A stretch of DNA of 64,000 nt from Brachypodius melanocephalos. Its lineage: Eukaryota > Chordata > Aves > Passeriformes > Pycnonotidae. Positions 48,501 through 60,500 of the stretch are shown piece by piece. A program made the position numbers and the translations under genes. Numbering within the stretch: position 1 is the stretch's first letter; every line of letters begins with the position of its first letter. Location of the stretch: the NCBI GenBank assembly GCA_013398615.1, contig VZSR01002145.1, forward strand, positions 3,706,657-3,770,656, read 5' to 3'. The notes below the pieces were generated by a model. The model saw only the letters and a list, made by a program, of their open reading frames with translations, ran no database searches and was not told the DNA's origin.

Positions 48501-51500
48501 CCCTGGTCATGCAGAAGGTCCTCACCCTGCAGTCTTGTCTCTGAGCTTGTCTGTTGGTCAGACTGGCTCTCGTTGCTTGCAGGGGTTTCTTTCACAGCCT
48601 CTGCAGCTGGAGTGTCCTGTTGGGAATCCGTGGCATCCGTGTCTGTCACAGCTCTGTCTCCTGAGGCCATGCTTGTATCTTCAGGTGCTGTCTCTGTAAC
48701 TGCACTGTCCTCTTGACTAACTTGCCCTTCTGATCCAGGTTCTGTGGCTGAGGTATGATCTCCTTCTGGTTTTGCTTCTATCTCAGGCTCTCCACCCAGG
48801 ATGGATTCCTCTGGTTGTGCAGATGCAGGTTCTCCATCTGTAGTGAGACTGTTTCCAGCAGAGGCTGATTCTGGGGGAGCTCCATCCTGTCTGTCTACAG
48901 TTCCAGGCTCAGCTTCCCTCTCAGTTTTGGTGTCTTCACTGGAGGTGGATTTCTCACTGTGCATGGTATCTCCATGCAAATCGGTAGCTTCAAGGCCAGT
49001 GCTTTTCACTGCTGACATGGCATCCTCACCCTCCTTGCTCACTTCAGCACCACTTGGCTCTGCTGCTTCATTTTCCTCCTTGGAAATTCCTCCAGTCTCA
49101 TGTTCACTCATGCCCATTTCTTCAACAACTCCTTCTGTAGCACTGGTGCTCATTCTGTCAGTCCCTTCCATATCATCATCTACAAGTTCATTTCCTAAAA
49201 TCTCTCCCTCAGAAATTTCTGTTTGAGGCAAGACCAAATTTTCCCTGAGTTCCTCACAAACCTCCTGGTCACCAAAGCTGCCCCAGAAATGCATAAGATT
49301 AATATCTTGCAGCTCAATTATTGGCCCTAAAACAGAAAAAAATATATGTAAGCTCATCGTTTGCACTGGTTGTATGTTGTCTAATATTGGATAAGAAAAT
49401 ATATTTTAAAAAAAGTAATGCCAAGTAAATACAAACTACCAGAAAGTATCCTCTCCAAAAACACACCTCAAGAACACAAAACTTCAGAATAATGTCTTTG
49501 CCTGTAGAGATCTGCACTTCTGGCTATGTATTACACCACTTTTCCTTTGAAATAAGTATTTTATCATTCCCTACTCTAAGAAGAAGAGATGTAATTTGCC
49601 TTGCATTTGATCTCGGCAATTAATTAATGTCCAGTATCTTTAAAATATTTTACTTTCATGCAGATGATTCCCTGCATTTTTTCTTTCTGGCGGTATTTTA
49701 GTGCAAACACAAAATTAACTTCCAATATTGCCCAGTAAGAAAGAACAGTTGTTGCAGGAAGAGTCTTTCTTTAATTCTATTTCCCAAAAAGTACCACAGA
49801 ATTTTGTAGCAAGGAAAACTTTGGGATGCTGGAGCATTTCTGAACATTGCATCACAGTTTGCAAAACATGCTTGCAAATCCTGGAGTGTAGGTCACAGCA
49901 CTCACTTGGGTCCTTTTTTTGGGCTCTGTTCATTTCTGGTAACACTTATAAAACATATCTGAACCATCCAGCCTTGTGTGGACTCCCAATGTTTTAACCA
50001 CAACTGAAACATCCCATGTGCTCACATTCTCTGGGGTTCCAAAATTCACCAGTCCTGAGGCTTCTGTCGTAGAAGTTTCTCAGCAGGGCCAGTATTTTTT
50101 GTCTATCCAAGACACCAGCCTAGACAAAAAGATTACAATTATTGGGTTTTTCCTGTGGTTCTTGTGACTTACATCAACATTTGCAGCACTACAAAGGCAC
50201 CATTAGCCAAGAATTACCTGTGACTGATAATTATCCATTACCAGAACATAACTACAAATTCCAAAGAAGTTAATTTATTTCATAGAGGCGAAAATTTCCT
50301 CTGGGCTGAGCTAGAACTCCCCACGCATATTACTTTGCAGGCTCTTCCTCTTCCATGTCCTTGACAAATTACAGTGAGATAATTGTAACTGTTCTGCCAA
50401 AGGAGTTCTTCGTGTGAAGATCAAAGCTTCAACATTTCATACTCTCAGGACAGATATTGATTGCCTGACAGTACCATGGAAGAATTTTCATGTATTATGG
50501 GCTGTGCTGTGTTACCTTAGTGACTGCACATTGTAGTTTGGTTTTGTGCCCTGTCATCTCCTTTGAAGTGTGATGTATTGGCCTGGAAACATAATTAGTC
50601 CAAAAATCTGAGCTATTATGACAACCTCCCTAATTTCCTTTAAAAATTCACAGACATTTGACCACAGAGATGAGAGAGGTATCAGCAGTTCCAGTGCAGA
50701 GGAAGGTGCAGAGTTTATTAAATCCTTGTTGCTCAGGGTGAGTGTACACAGACGATAAACCCAGGAAAAGGCAATGAAATGGGCCATTTCCAATCAGGAA
50801 ACTGTGGGGTTTAAAAAGTAAAGCAAATCTAAACGATTGCAAGTTTTCCATTTTATGATGTATTCCTGTTGTCATTATTTAAGTCCTGCCACCTTTGTAG
50901 TCTCCCTCCCATTAGTAAAATAAGGTAGTTAATTAGGAAACAGATTTACTGAAGTTCATTATTTGTAGTGAATAGCTTTCCATCTGAATTATTGATTTCC
51001 TTTTCACATTTTGTTCTTAGATTAAAAATTGCAAAATGTAAAATTCACCAGGCTTTTAATTCCTTGTGAACTTTGCCTGCCCTTAGACTAAAGAAATAAA
51101 GGAAGAATTTGCTGTTCTTTTCTGGAAATTAGCTCAAGATGACTGCATTGTTTATAACCTGAAACTGTAATTATTGGCACCAATAGTTAAAAACAGAGGA
51201 TATGGAAACAACCCAGAGATCTACATCTCACCTACTGCTGAAGTTAATGCTGGCACTAAGTGAACACATCACATTTGCTGGTACTGCAGCACCTTCCTCT
51301 ACAGGGAAGGGGTTTTGCCAGTTCTGCAGAAAGGACCAGAACTGAAATGTAAGAAGCCATCTGGTCCAATTTTAGTGCTTCAGACTCTGGTAATTTAATT
51401 CCTGCTGGTAAAAAAAAATGCTGGAAGTCAGGGTTGAATTTCAGCTATGGGTGGGTTTGGAACAACGAATGTCATCACAGAAATCTGTCCCTAAACTTAC

Positions 51501-54500
51501 AAGATGTAGGTCCTGATTCCCAGTATCTTCTGACATTAACACAGAGATACTGTACACCCCTGTGCAAACATTTCTTTTTGTTATTTGTCTTTCAGTTGAA
51601 TATATCAAATCCTGCTCTGATTTGTTTAGGAGATTCACAAACAAACAACGTTTCTGAAGGTGTTCCTGGGTCACTGCGAAATATTTGGATCATCTATTCA
51701 GTATTTCCATTACACACACTTAATTTTCCATTCAAATTTCCTCAGCTGTTACTTGTCACAATCATCCGCTGGTTGCCCTGAACTTTGCAGTACTAATGCA
51801 TAATTTTACTTCATTAAAATGGGACTAGATGAATGAAGTATTATTAAAAAGAAAAAAAGGATGTTGTTTTGGTACTCGGTTACCTTTTTGTCATATTAAA
51901 ATAATAGAATTGGAGGCTTCAGATAACTCAAATTCTTGAAGAGATTTTTGTTACTTGGATCCAATAATTTTATTTTTATATAAAAATAGGTAAATATACA
52001 AAAATAGATAAAATAGCTGAAGTTGCAAAATATTAATAGGAGTTTATTTACTTATTTAAACATTTCCAATTTACACAGATTTGCCGTTTTAGCAGAGGTT
52101 GCTGTTATTTCAGGACACTTTTCCTTACAACTTACCCTGGGAGGAACATATCACAGTACAGCCATCTATAGAAGAGAGGAGCATTACAACGAGAAACCAT
52201 TTCCAACTCCTCTCCCCAGCTGTGCTATTTTTCCCAGTTCCTAAATTTAGTGGAAAAGGTGACTTTTCTTTGCACTTGGTGTGTGACGAAGGAGGCTGAT
52301 GACAGATTCCTGCCCACCTGCCCTTCGTGCTGCATTTTGTGAACAGGACAGGTACAGCCTCTCCTTTCCACAACAAAACCATCTGTGTTTGTACAGCTGC
52401 CCAAAACTCGGGGCAGCTTTAGTGCCCAGGGAGTTGAAACACGTTGACCTAATTTTTTTGTCACCTAGATATTGGCAGGTGATGATTCTTAGCTGTTTTC
52501 AGCAATGTTCTGTGACCTGTGAGTAATTCCATTGGCAACACAGACTAAACCAGACTTGCCATTTAATCAGGGATAGGTCAGTTTTTAACCACTTGATTGT
52601 TTTTCTGGAAATGTGATGTGTGTATCCTGAACCCGACAATGAGCTTGTTGGTGAGCAAGAGGGAAGAACAGACATTTAGAAAAGGTCATGAGAAAGCAGA
52701 CTCTGTTGTTGCTGTACTTCAAGAAAGATAATCAGGAGTGTCTCAAACTTCATTAGTTTGAAAACTAATCTCTGACTAAATTCAATTTCATTTAAAAATC
52801 CCATGTTTAAAACATCCCTGGAAATTAATGCATAGTTATAAAAGAAACTGATACAAGTGAGCACAGAGACAATAAACTAAAAATTCACAGAGTCATTGCC
52901 TTTTGGGGTATTATAGCAGTGATCCAACTGTGTTCTGGGATTTTCTTGAGAAGTTTCTGCTGCAGTGGATAGTCCAGGCTGTCCTTGCTGAGCTGCCATC
53001 CTTCTGGATGCATGCATTTGAAATCATAATAATGATGCTGTGGATACCTTCTAATTTGACTGTAATTTAAACACTGCTTTCTCAGCTCCCCGGCCCTAAT
53101 TGCAGCTCATTGAGGCAGCCAGCCACAGTCACCATGCAGACTGGAATAACTGCCTGCTACCAAACAAATGGAAATTAGGAACTGAAACAACTGCTTTGCT
53201 GTGCTTTGCAGAATGGGCTCTACAGGTAATGGATCACATTCAAGTGGTAGAAGTCCTTGGGTTACTTTGCATTTTTATCTCCCCTGTGGGTACAGTAGAA
53301 CTTTACAAAATAAACCAGGCCAGGTTTAAAAGAGCTGCGTGGCCCACATGACACTTTAGTGAACTCGATTTGCAGGGCAGGGCTACCTGGGAGCCTGGAA
53401 ACCACAACTCTGCTCTGATCAGTTTGGGTTTCTTTTTCCGCAGCAGTGGCGTCATTGCTGATAGCTGCTCACTCCTGTTGTGTTAGTGTTTTTGGCTCTT
53501 TGCCTCTGAGATTCCACTGGGATTAGCAGCATGGAGATGGTGATTACTGCCACAGAAATACTAGGAAGAAAGTCATTTAAAAACATGAAAAGAAAGAAGG
53601 GATCCTTTGGAAATCCGTGGCAAAGACAGGACTCGGGTTTATATATCACTATAGCCAGGATGATCCATCACAGCCCTCTTTGACAGTGCCACAGGAAAGT
53701 GAAATGTCGCCTAGCTGGGAAGCAGACACATTTCTTCCCTCATCCCTGAAACAGCAGCTTGCCTGCTATTCTCTAGAACACACTATTGGTGTTGAAACGA
53801 GCCCTGTAATTCCTTTCTCTTGGCGGTAATGACATTATTAGCATGACATTGTAGAGCACAGTTCACTCTGGGTAGGCGCTGCAAGCATAGCTGGAGGAGT
53901 GCTGGGTGGAATATAAAATTTATGTAGGGGAGAAAACTAAGGTTGGGGCAACTGCTTGCTCTGTAGTAGCCAGCAACTGCCAAACTGAGGGCACTCATAA
54001 CAAGTACCACACTTTTTGGATGAAGCCCAAGTTTTTAGCAATAGTTTATGCCATTGATTCTTCAGTTCCTACTATTTACTGGTTTTCTAATGAGCCTAGC
54101 ACTTTTTTGGTTTGCTTTTTAATGGGGATGCAGGTGTACTGAGAGGATGATAGATAGAGTTTAAAGCTGCTGAAAACCAAATTATGGCTTTTGAGTTTAA
54201 TTTCCAGCTCTGCAACTGACTTACTGTATTTTAATTTCCTGTCCATAAACTGTGGCTGAAGTTAACAGTACTGTTCTCAGAGAGGCTGTAAAGGTGGATT
54301 ATTTTGCATTTTAAATTTTAACTATGAGATTTATTGATAGAAGCCCTTCAGATCTATAAAGTACTGCAACATAATTAATGCAATATATGTAATTATTGAA
54401 GTAATGTGCACATTTGTTAAAGTACATCTACATCAGATTAGCTTTGCTGAAATGTGGCTGAATAGATAAATTAGCACTCAAATATTCTGAACGTGCTGTG

Positions 54501-57500
54501 GAAGCAGGTAATGTTTTAGAATTAAAGGCCATGGTTAATTTCTTCTCCAGAATCACCAAACATCAGTCCCAAGTCATCAGTTTAGGCAATTCAGTTTCTA
54601 ATTAGCCATCAGTAAATAGACTATTGGATGTTTCTGTGTCTAAGAACTATGAATTTGACAACAGTGCAGCAGCTATTGTTCTCTAAAATACTGCTGAGAA
54701 AGCACAAAGAGAGGATCTAGAGTTGAGAAAAAGAAAAAGCAAGCAGTGACCCAGAGAAATACCAAACTGGGAGCATGCCCACATTGAAATTAGGCTGAGA
54801 GCTGCTTTGCCTACCTTTCTATAATGACAAGCGTTGAAGAGGTTAACAAAAATTTGCCTTTGTGTATCATGTTTTGTTGCCTCTTGGAAGTCCTCAGCAC
54901 ACTTATGGAGATACTCCACGATTTCTTGGAACTTATCACTTGAAATACGTTCAATGTAGGAATGGATAAGCTATGGAGAGAAAGCAGCAGTGGACATAGT
55001 TAGCTTTCTTCAAGCATTTTCACCTTTAGTTGAACTCCTAAAAATCTATTGTGTGCAATCAAATATTTAGGAATTTGTAATTTAATCTGCCAACACAACA
55101 CAGACTTGGTGCCGACTTCATTCTCCCCTTCAGAAGAAACAATATCCTCCAAACAAGCCTGGGACATTGCAGAAATGTATCCTGAACAGTTCCTTTCCTG
55201 GTCCAGAGGACACTTATCAAGCTCAAGCAGAGATGCTGGATCAGATCCCCCCTATGAAATGTTGTGGCTTAAGCTCGATTTTCTTGTGGAGGATTTAAGT
55301 TCTCCATGGTTTTCTGCAGCATTTAGTATTCTTGACTTCACTCCCAAGGAGGCATTTTGAGCCATTGTATTCTGCAGGAGTGACAGTCACTCAACTCTCA
55401 AATGCCACAAAAGGAGCATGGCCTACAATTTCAGTGTTTAGAGGAGCAGTTGGATACAATAAAAAAAAATGGAAGATCCTTCTGAAAATGAGCCTGCTGT
55501 CACCCAAGTCCTCTGACACTGGGAATGCTACTGACTTGAGATTGATTTTACCTTCCAACCTTGGAGACACTTTAACAGTTTGGATTTATAGCCACACGGC
55601 TTTTATGAGTAAAAGCAATATGGTTCTAAAAATGTGGTGTGTATGACATAAATAATAATGGCCATCAGAACAAACCACAACCCCAGAGCCTGGGCTGAAT
55701 TATTGTAGCAGGTTTCTGGAGCCAGCCACACTAGCAGGGAACCCAGACAGTTAAAAGGAGGAATTTCCAAAGCACAGAACATTTCCCATTATCCCATTTT
55801 AAAAGTATGGATACCTTACATAAGTGCTAAAATATCTTGGACTTGTTGAAATGCCACACAGGCAATAACCAGCTGAAATATTAATATATGTTATTATTAT
55901 TCATGTCTATATTGCATAATTTCCAAATATATGGGACAAGTGGAAAAGAGAGGAAGAGCAGAAAAAAAGCAACGGCCTGAGAGGTGGCTGGTAGGAAAGA
56001 AGAGCTCCTAATGCAATGTGGGTTTTTTCTTCATTTCAGCATAAAAAGAGGATGTAGGTTGGAGAGAAGGTGGTACAACTGGGTATCCACCAGCTTCTTG
56101 GGGTTATTAGAACCCAGAGCCCTGTGACAGAGGAGCCTCAAAGGTGAGGCTGTTGGGATCAGGCAGGTTGGACAAGCAGCTTGTTATTTTGGATGTCACC
56201 TTGATGACACATCCAAAGGTTCCTGCACTAATACTGTGTCTAACAGCTTCACAGGACACTGTTTACAAGCACCATGTGGGCAGGAGGCACCATCACAGGC
56301 TTAAGCCTGTCTCAGATGATATGTAAATTACTGTACACATAATTAACATACATTTATTTGTTATTAACTTAGAGATTTTGACACCTCTCCAAAGAAAGCT
56401 GGCACGCCTCCTTCTTGCTGCTCAGAGGCCTTGGTGTAGTTTGTGACCACATTATCATCAAAAACAATGGATCTGTTCTTCTTGTTCCTACTGATCACAC
56501 TAGAAATGGAGAAAGCCACATGCAATCATGGAAAATAATCTCACCTTTAAAGCCTGATTCTGACCCTGCAAAGGGAGCATTTCCCTTGGCATCAATAGCT
56601 TTGTGCCAGACTGCTGTGTGTTAGAGCACAGTTTGTGAAATAAACTATTAAGGGCTGGTCTCCGGGATTTAAATGCTTTTCATATAAAAGACCCCACGAG
56701 GTTGTCACGAAGAATGTAGAAACACAACAGCCACTGTTCTGCATTTCTGAAAAAAAAACCAACCCAAACCTGAAAAACAATGATGTGTGAGGTCTCTCTA
56801 CTGAGTTTCTAACAGCCTTTAAGTAACCCAAAGCTGCACTGAACTCAAGGAAGAAAAAAAAAGTGCTATTTAATTTTAAGGTCCATTAAAAGCAATGCTT
56901 TCCACATGGGAAAGGGCCGTGACCAGTGTACAGGAAGATCATCTCTTTCTGGGTTTGGTGGATGATGGAAAGGGGTGAACAAAGGTAAATTGTAGCTGAA
57001 GATTAGAAGCAGCCCTGTCCTGATGATGGAACAGTTCCCAAGGGAAGGGATGAAAGCCTCATCATTTGATTCAATTAAAACCAGACTGGAAAAAGCATCA
57101 GAGAATATGTTCTGAGAGAGCATTCCTGGCAAATCAGACAGCCTGACAGTCCATGTCTTTTGTGCTTCTGAGCTCTGTTGTCATATCTTTAATTGAGTTA
57201 AAATAAAGAGTACACAAAGTATATTTTAAATAGTTTTCTAATGCTAATGGAGCATGAATTCATTCAGTGATTATATATGTGTACCACAGGAGTTATGGAC
57301 TGATGCTTCATTGCAGTGACAAAAGCAATTCTCTGGGCTCTCATTATCCACAATAGTTTTCTTAATTAGATGCAATAATTCTGAGGTTAAATTCAAAAAT
57401 ATCTCATTTCATGCTTAAAAAAACCTTCAACAAGTTACCATAAAAATGCATCTCTGTACAAAATACCAAACATGTGAGTCTCCTGAGAGGGAAGAAGGCA

Positions 57501-60500
57501 CAAAAAAATCACATGTGGTTGCTTGGAATTAGTCTCTGCACAGCTGCTTTATACTCTGGTTTTAATTATTATAACAGCACCCACTAGCACTGCTGCAATG
57601 AGGGTCTGCCATTATGCCAAGTCTAAACACTCCTTTTTACAGGTATAATTACCCAACCATAAAATTTCACTCTGTCACAGGCAGAAATTGCTGGCAAAGC
57701 CTTGGCCTGGACAGCTTTCAATAAATATACTTTCAACCAGTTTGGTTGTTTTCAGCTTGAGGAACAGCAGAGTAATGGGGTGAAACTTCCAACTACATTT
57801 AAGATTTTGATGAGTTATAACCACACCTCTGATGTTTCCCACTGACAGCTTTTGAGTTTAAAACTACTTGGTTATGCTTTGTGAATATTTATGAGACTTG
57901 TTGCAGTTTGTTTATGATTCAGACAGTTCAGGGCAAACACTTCTCATCCCAGGTCTTCATGGTCTGGTTCATCCTGGTTAATGGAACTTATTCAGAAATA
58001 ACAATACTGTGAGGATGTTACTAATTACCTCAGGCTAATGGTAGTAGTGGGACACCAAACCTCCTGTGAGAAGCCAAGCAAAGTCTGAAATCACAAGTGA
58101 TTCAGGGCTTTGACATTCTAGAAAAGGACAGGGAGGGATGTCCTAAAACCACTGTTCCAGGAGTAACTTCCCAAAAAGCAGCACAGGCTGTAGCTCTGAG
58201 AAAAACAAGAGTTCCCTCCAGCTGGCCAGAGTGGAAGTGTTGTGAGAGCAGAGGATGGAGATGGAATGTGAAATGTCCAGATACAGCCCATTACCTGGGA
58301 CGCTGGAGGAGGGAAGCCCTTCACTTACTCCTCTGGGCTGTCCCCAGGGAAATGCTGACACTTCGTGATAAACACCACATTCTGAACCAAATATTTCATT
58401 TCTCACCTTTGTGAACTCATTTATGTTTACTGTTTTTTCCAATGTGTTTAAGATTTTCAGCTTCCTGTCATGGGTTGCTGGTAAAAAAATGAAGGGATAT
58501 TGGTTTAGAAAGCAACAGTTTTGATTTTGCCTATTGTACACGTATTTTTGCACATTGTGCTATTACATTAACTTTCTTCTTTCTTATGTTGGATGACATT
58601 TATTTGAGGTTATCCCACAGTAGCTGAAGCATCTGACTGTACAGAGATCATCTAAATCTGCTTGCATTTCTCTTGCTGAGAATCTCCATTTAGCTATTCA
58701 GAACTGTAGAGTCATATTTATTCTTGACATAAGTTGGTGCAAATTGCAATGATTTTAACAGTACTTACAACTAATTATGTGAGGGAGGAAATGATTTTTG
58801 ATTTAACAAGCAGATAAAACTGCCTTAGAACTCTGGAGACATGGATTCTGCTTTACAAGAGAGGAATCTGAAAATCATAGTAATTTTCTCAAGAATATGG
58901 GAATATTTTTACTGATGATGATATTCAAAAGTATGTTTTGGTCAGCTTCTGGGCTGCTATAATGGAACTGCGAAGAGACATCAAACATCTATATAGGTTT
59001 CTGAATTAGTTCTTTGAGAACAGACATGCTATTTCTGTTGGCATTATTTTTCTGTTCTTTATTCTAAATATATCAGGAGTAAGTAATGAGAAAATTCATC
59101 ATTGAATGCATTTATCTCTTGTTGGTTAATATGTTCCTAAACTGTACATTATCTTTATTAAACTAGAAAACAGACTGTAATGTTTTGTTAATGTACATTG
59201 AATGCTATTAAGTGAAATAAATTAAGAAATGGAGCCTATTTGGGAAATAGTACAGAGACCACCCCCAGCATCTGGAGAGGAAATATCTGGGCAGGAAATT
59301 CCTTCACAGTCTCGTGTCCCAGGATCTGTTTGCAGTGGGGAACCACAGCTCCACAGCAGGAGCACAGGGGCTGTGTTCGACAGTCACACAATGCCCTACC
59401 AATATTGGATGATTACTCAGAGGAACAATTCTGCAATACAGACAGGGCTGAGCAAGGGCGAGCTCCAGGCAGAGGTGACTCCAGCAGCAACAGAAACACC
59501 CTCTGGAGTGCCCTGTTTATCATCCCAAATCAGCAAAGACACATTTGTTATCACTGATGATCATTACAGGCTCTTGATGTAAAGGGCTGGCAGTAGTCTC
59601 ATGTTGCCACTTCAGTGTTCCTGGGTCTATTCAATTATCATCATCTGGGGAGGTCAAGTGTGAGCTATATAAAGCGAACAGGAATTATGGAAATCTTTCT
59701 GAGCTGAGTGCTCTGGTACTGAGTGCCATGGTTGTGTGTCACTGGATGCCTGGGACTGGCCAAGGGAATGGCTTGATGAGATGGAGCATTAGGGTGGAGC
59801 ATTAGGTAAACCTCAGCAACCCCCCTGAAACCATAACAGGTAACAACACTGTCAGACTTTACTTTTGTTGATCCCACCTTTGTTCCATATCTCCCAGTAT
59901 GCCAGTATTTCCAAGACCTCCCATGAGACAAACACAAAAAGGAGGAAGTTGGCACAGTGTTTGTTGAAAATAGCAATAAGCACACGGCAATGTCTGGCTA
60001 ATAAGGGATGTAAGTGGAAAAGATCTGCATCTGGTCTTTCTATCTCCTGAAAGATTTTTTAAACATCTTTCCATACTTTTCAAGATGATATGAATGAATT
60101 ACATGGTAGTTCAGTCTCTTTCCAATCTATCTGAAGATTTGTGGTTCATATCCTGAGGTAACTACCCTTGGAGATTCTTTCTCTGTTATCAAATCCATTT
60201 GGTGTTTGCTCACAGTTCACATCAAAATTCAGATCACAGCAATAAAAGTAAGGATGACACATTGAAAACTTGCCTTGTATCATATCTTCAGGAATAGAAT
60301 CAGTGACATCTGGAAAAGACCTCAAGGCACTCTGAACCTAAAAATCAAGGTAATAGTCAAGGGCATGTTTCATGCAGACAACAGTAGACAATTACTAAAA
60401 TAAATCACCCAGAATTATCAGATGTATGGGCCAGTCATGGGTCTTACACATAGGTCAGATTTGTGGACAACACCCTGTCCCCTGATCCTGTGGTAGCAGA

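Noticed and set aside
48801..49226. 141-codon plus-strand frame
   Set aside because: Antisense shadow of the acidic EFCAB5 exon.
50258..50345. DMEEEEPAK-like mini-exon on the minus strand
   Set aside because: Its length would break the frame of EFCAB5.
51441..51674. Open stretch with helical-looking peptide in an EFCAB5 intron
   Set aside because: Available acceptors and donors do not give the phase demanded by the neighbouring exons; the 70-bp exon at 50050-50119 does.
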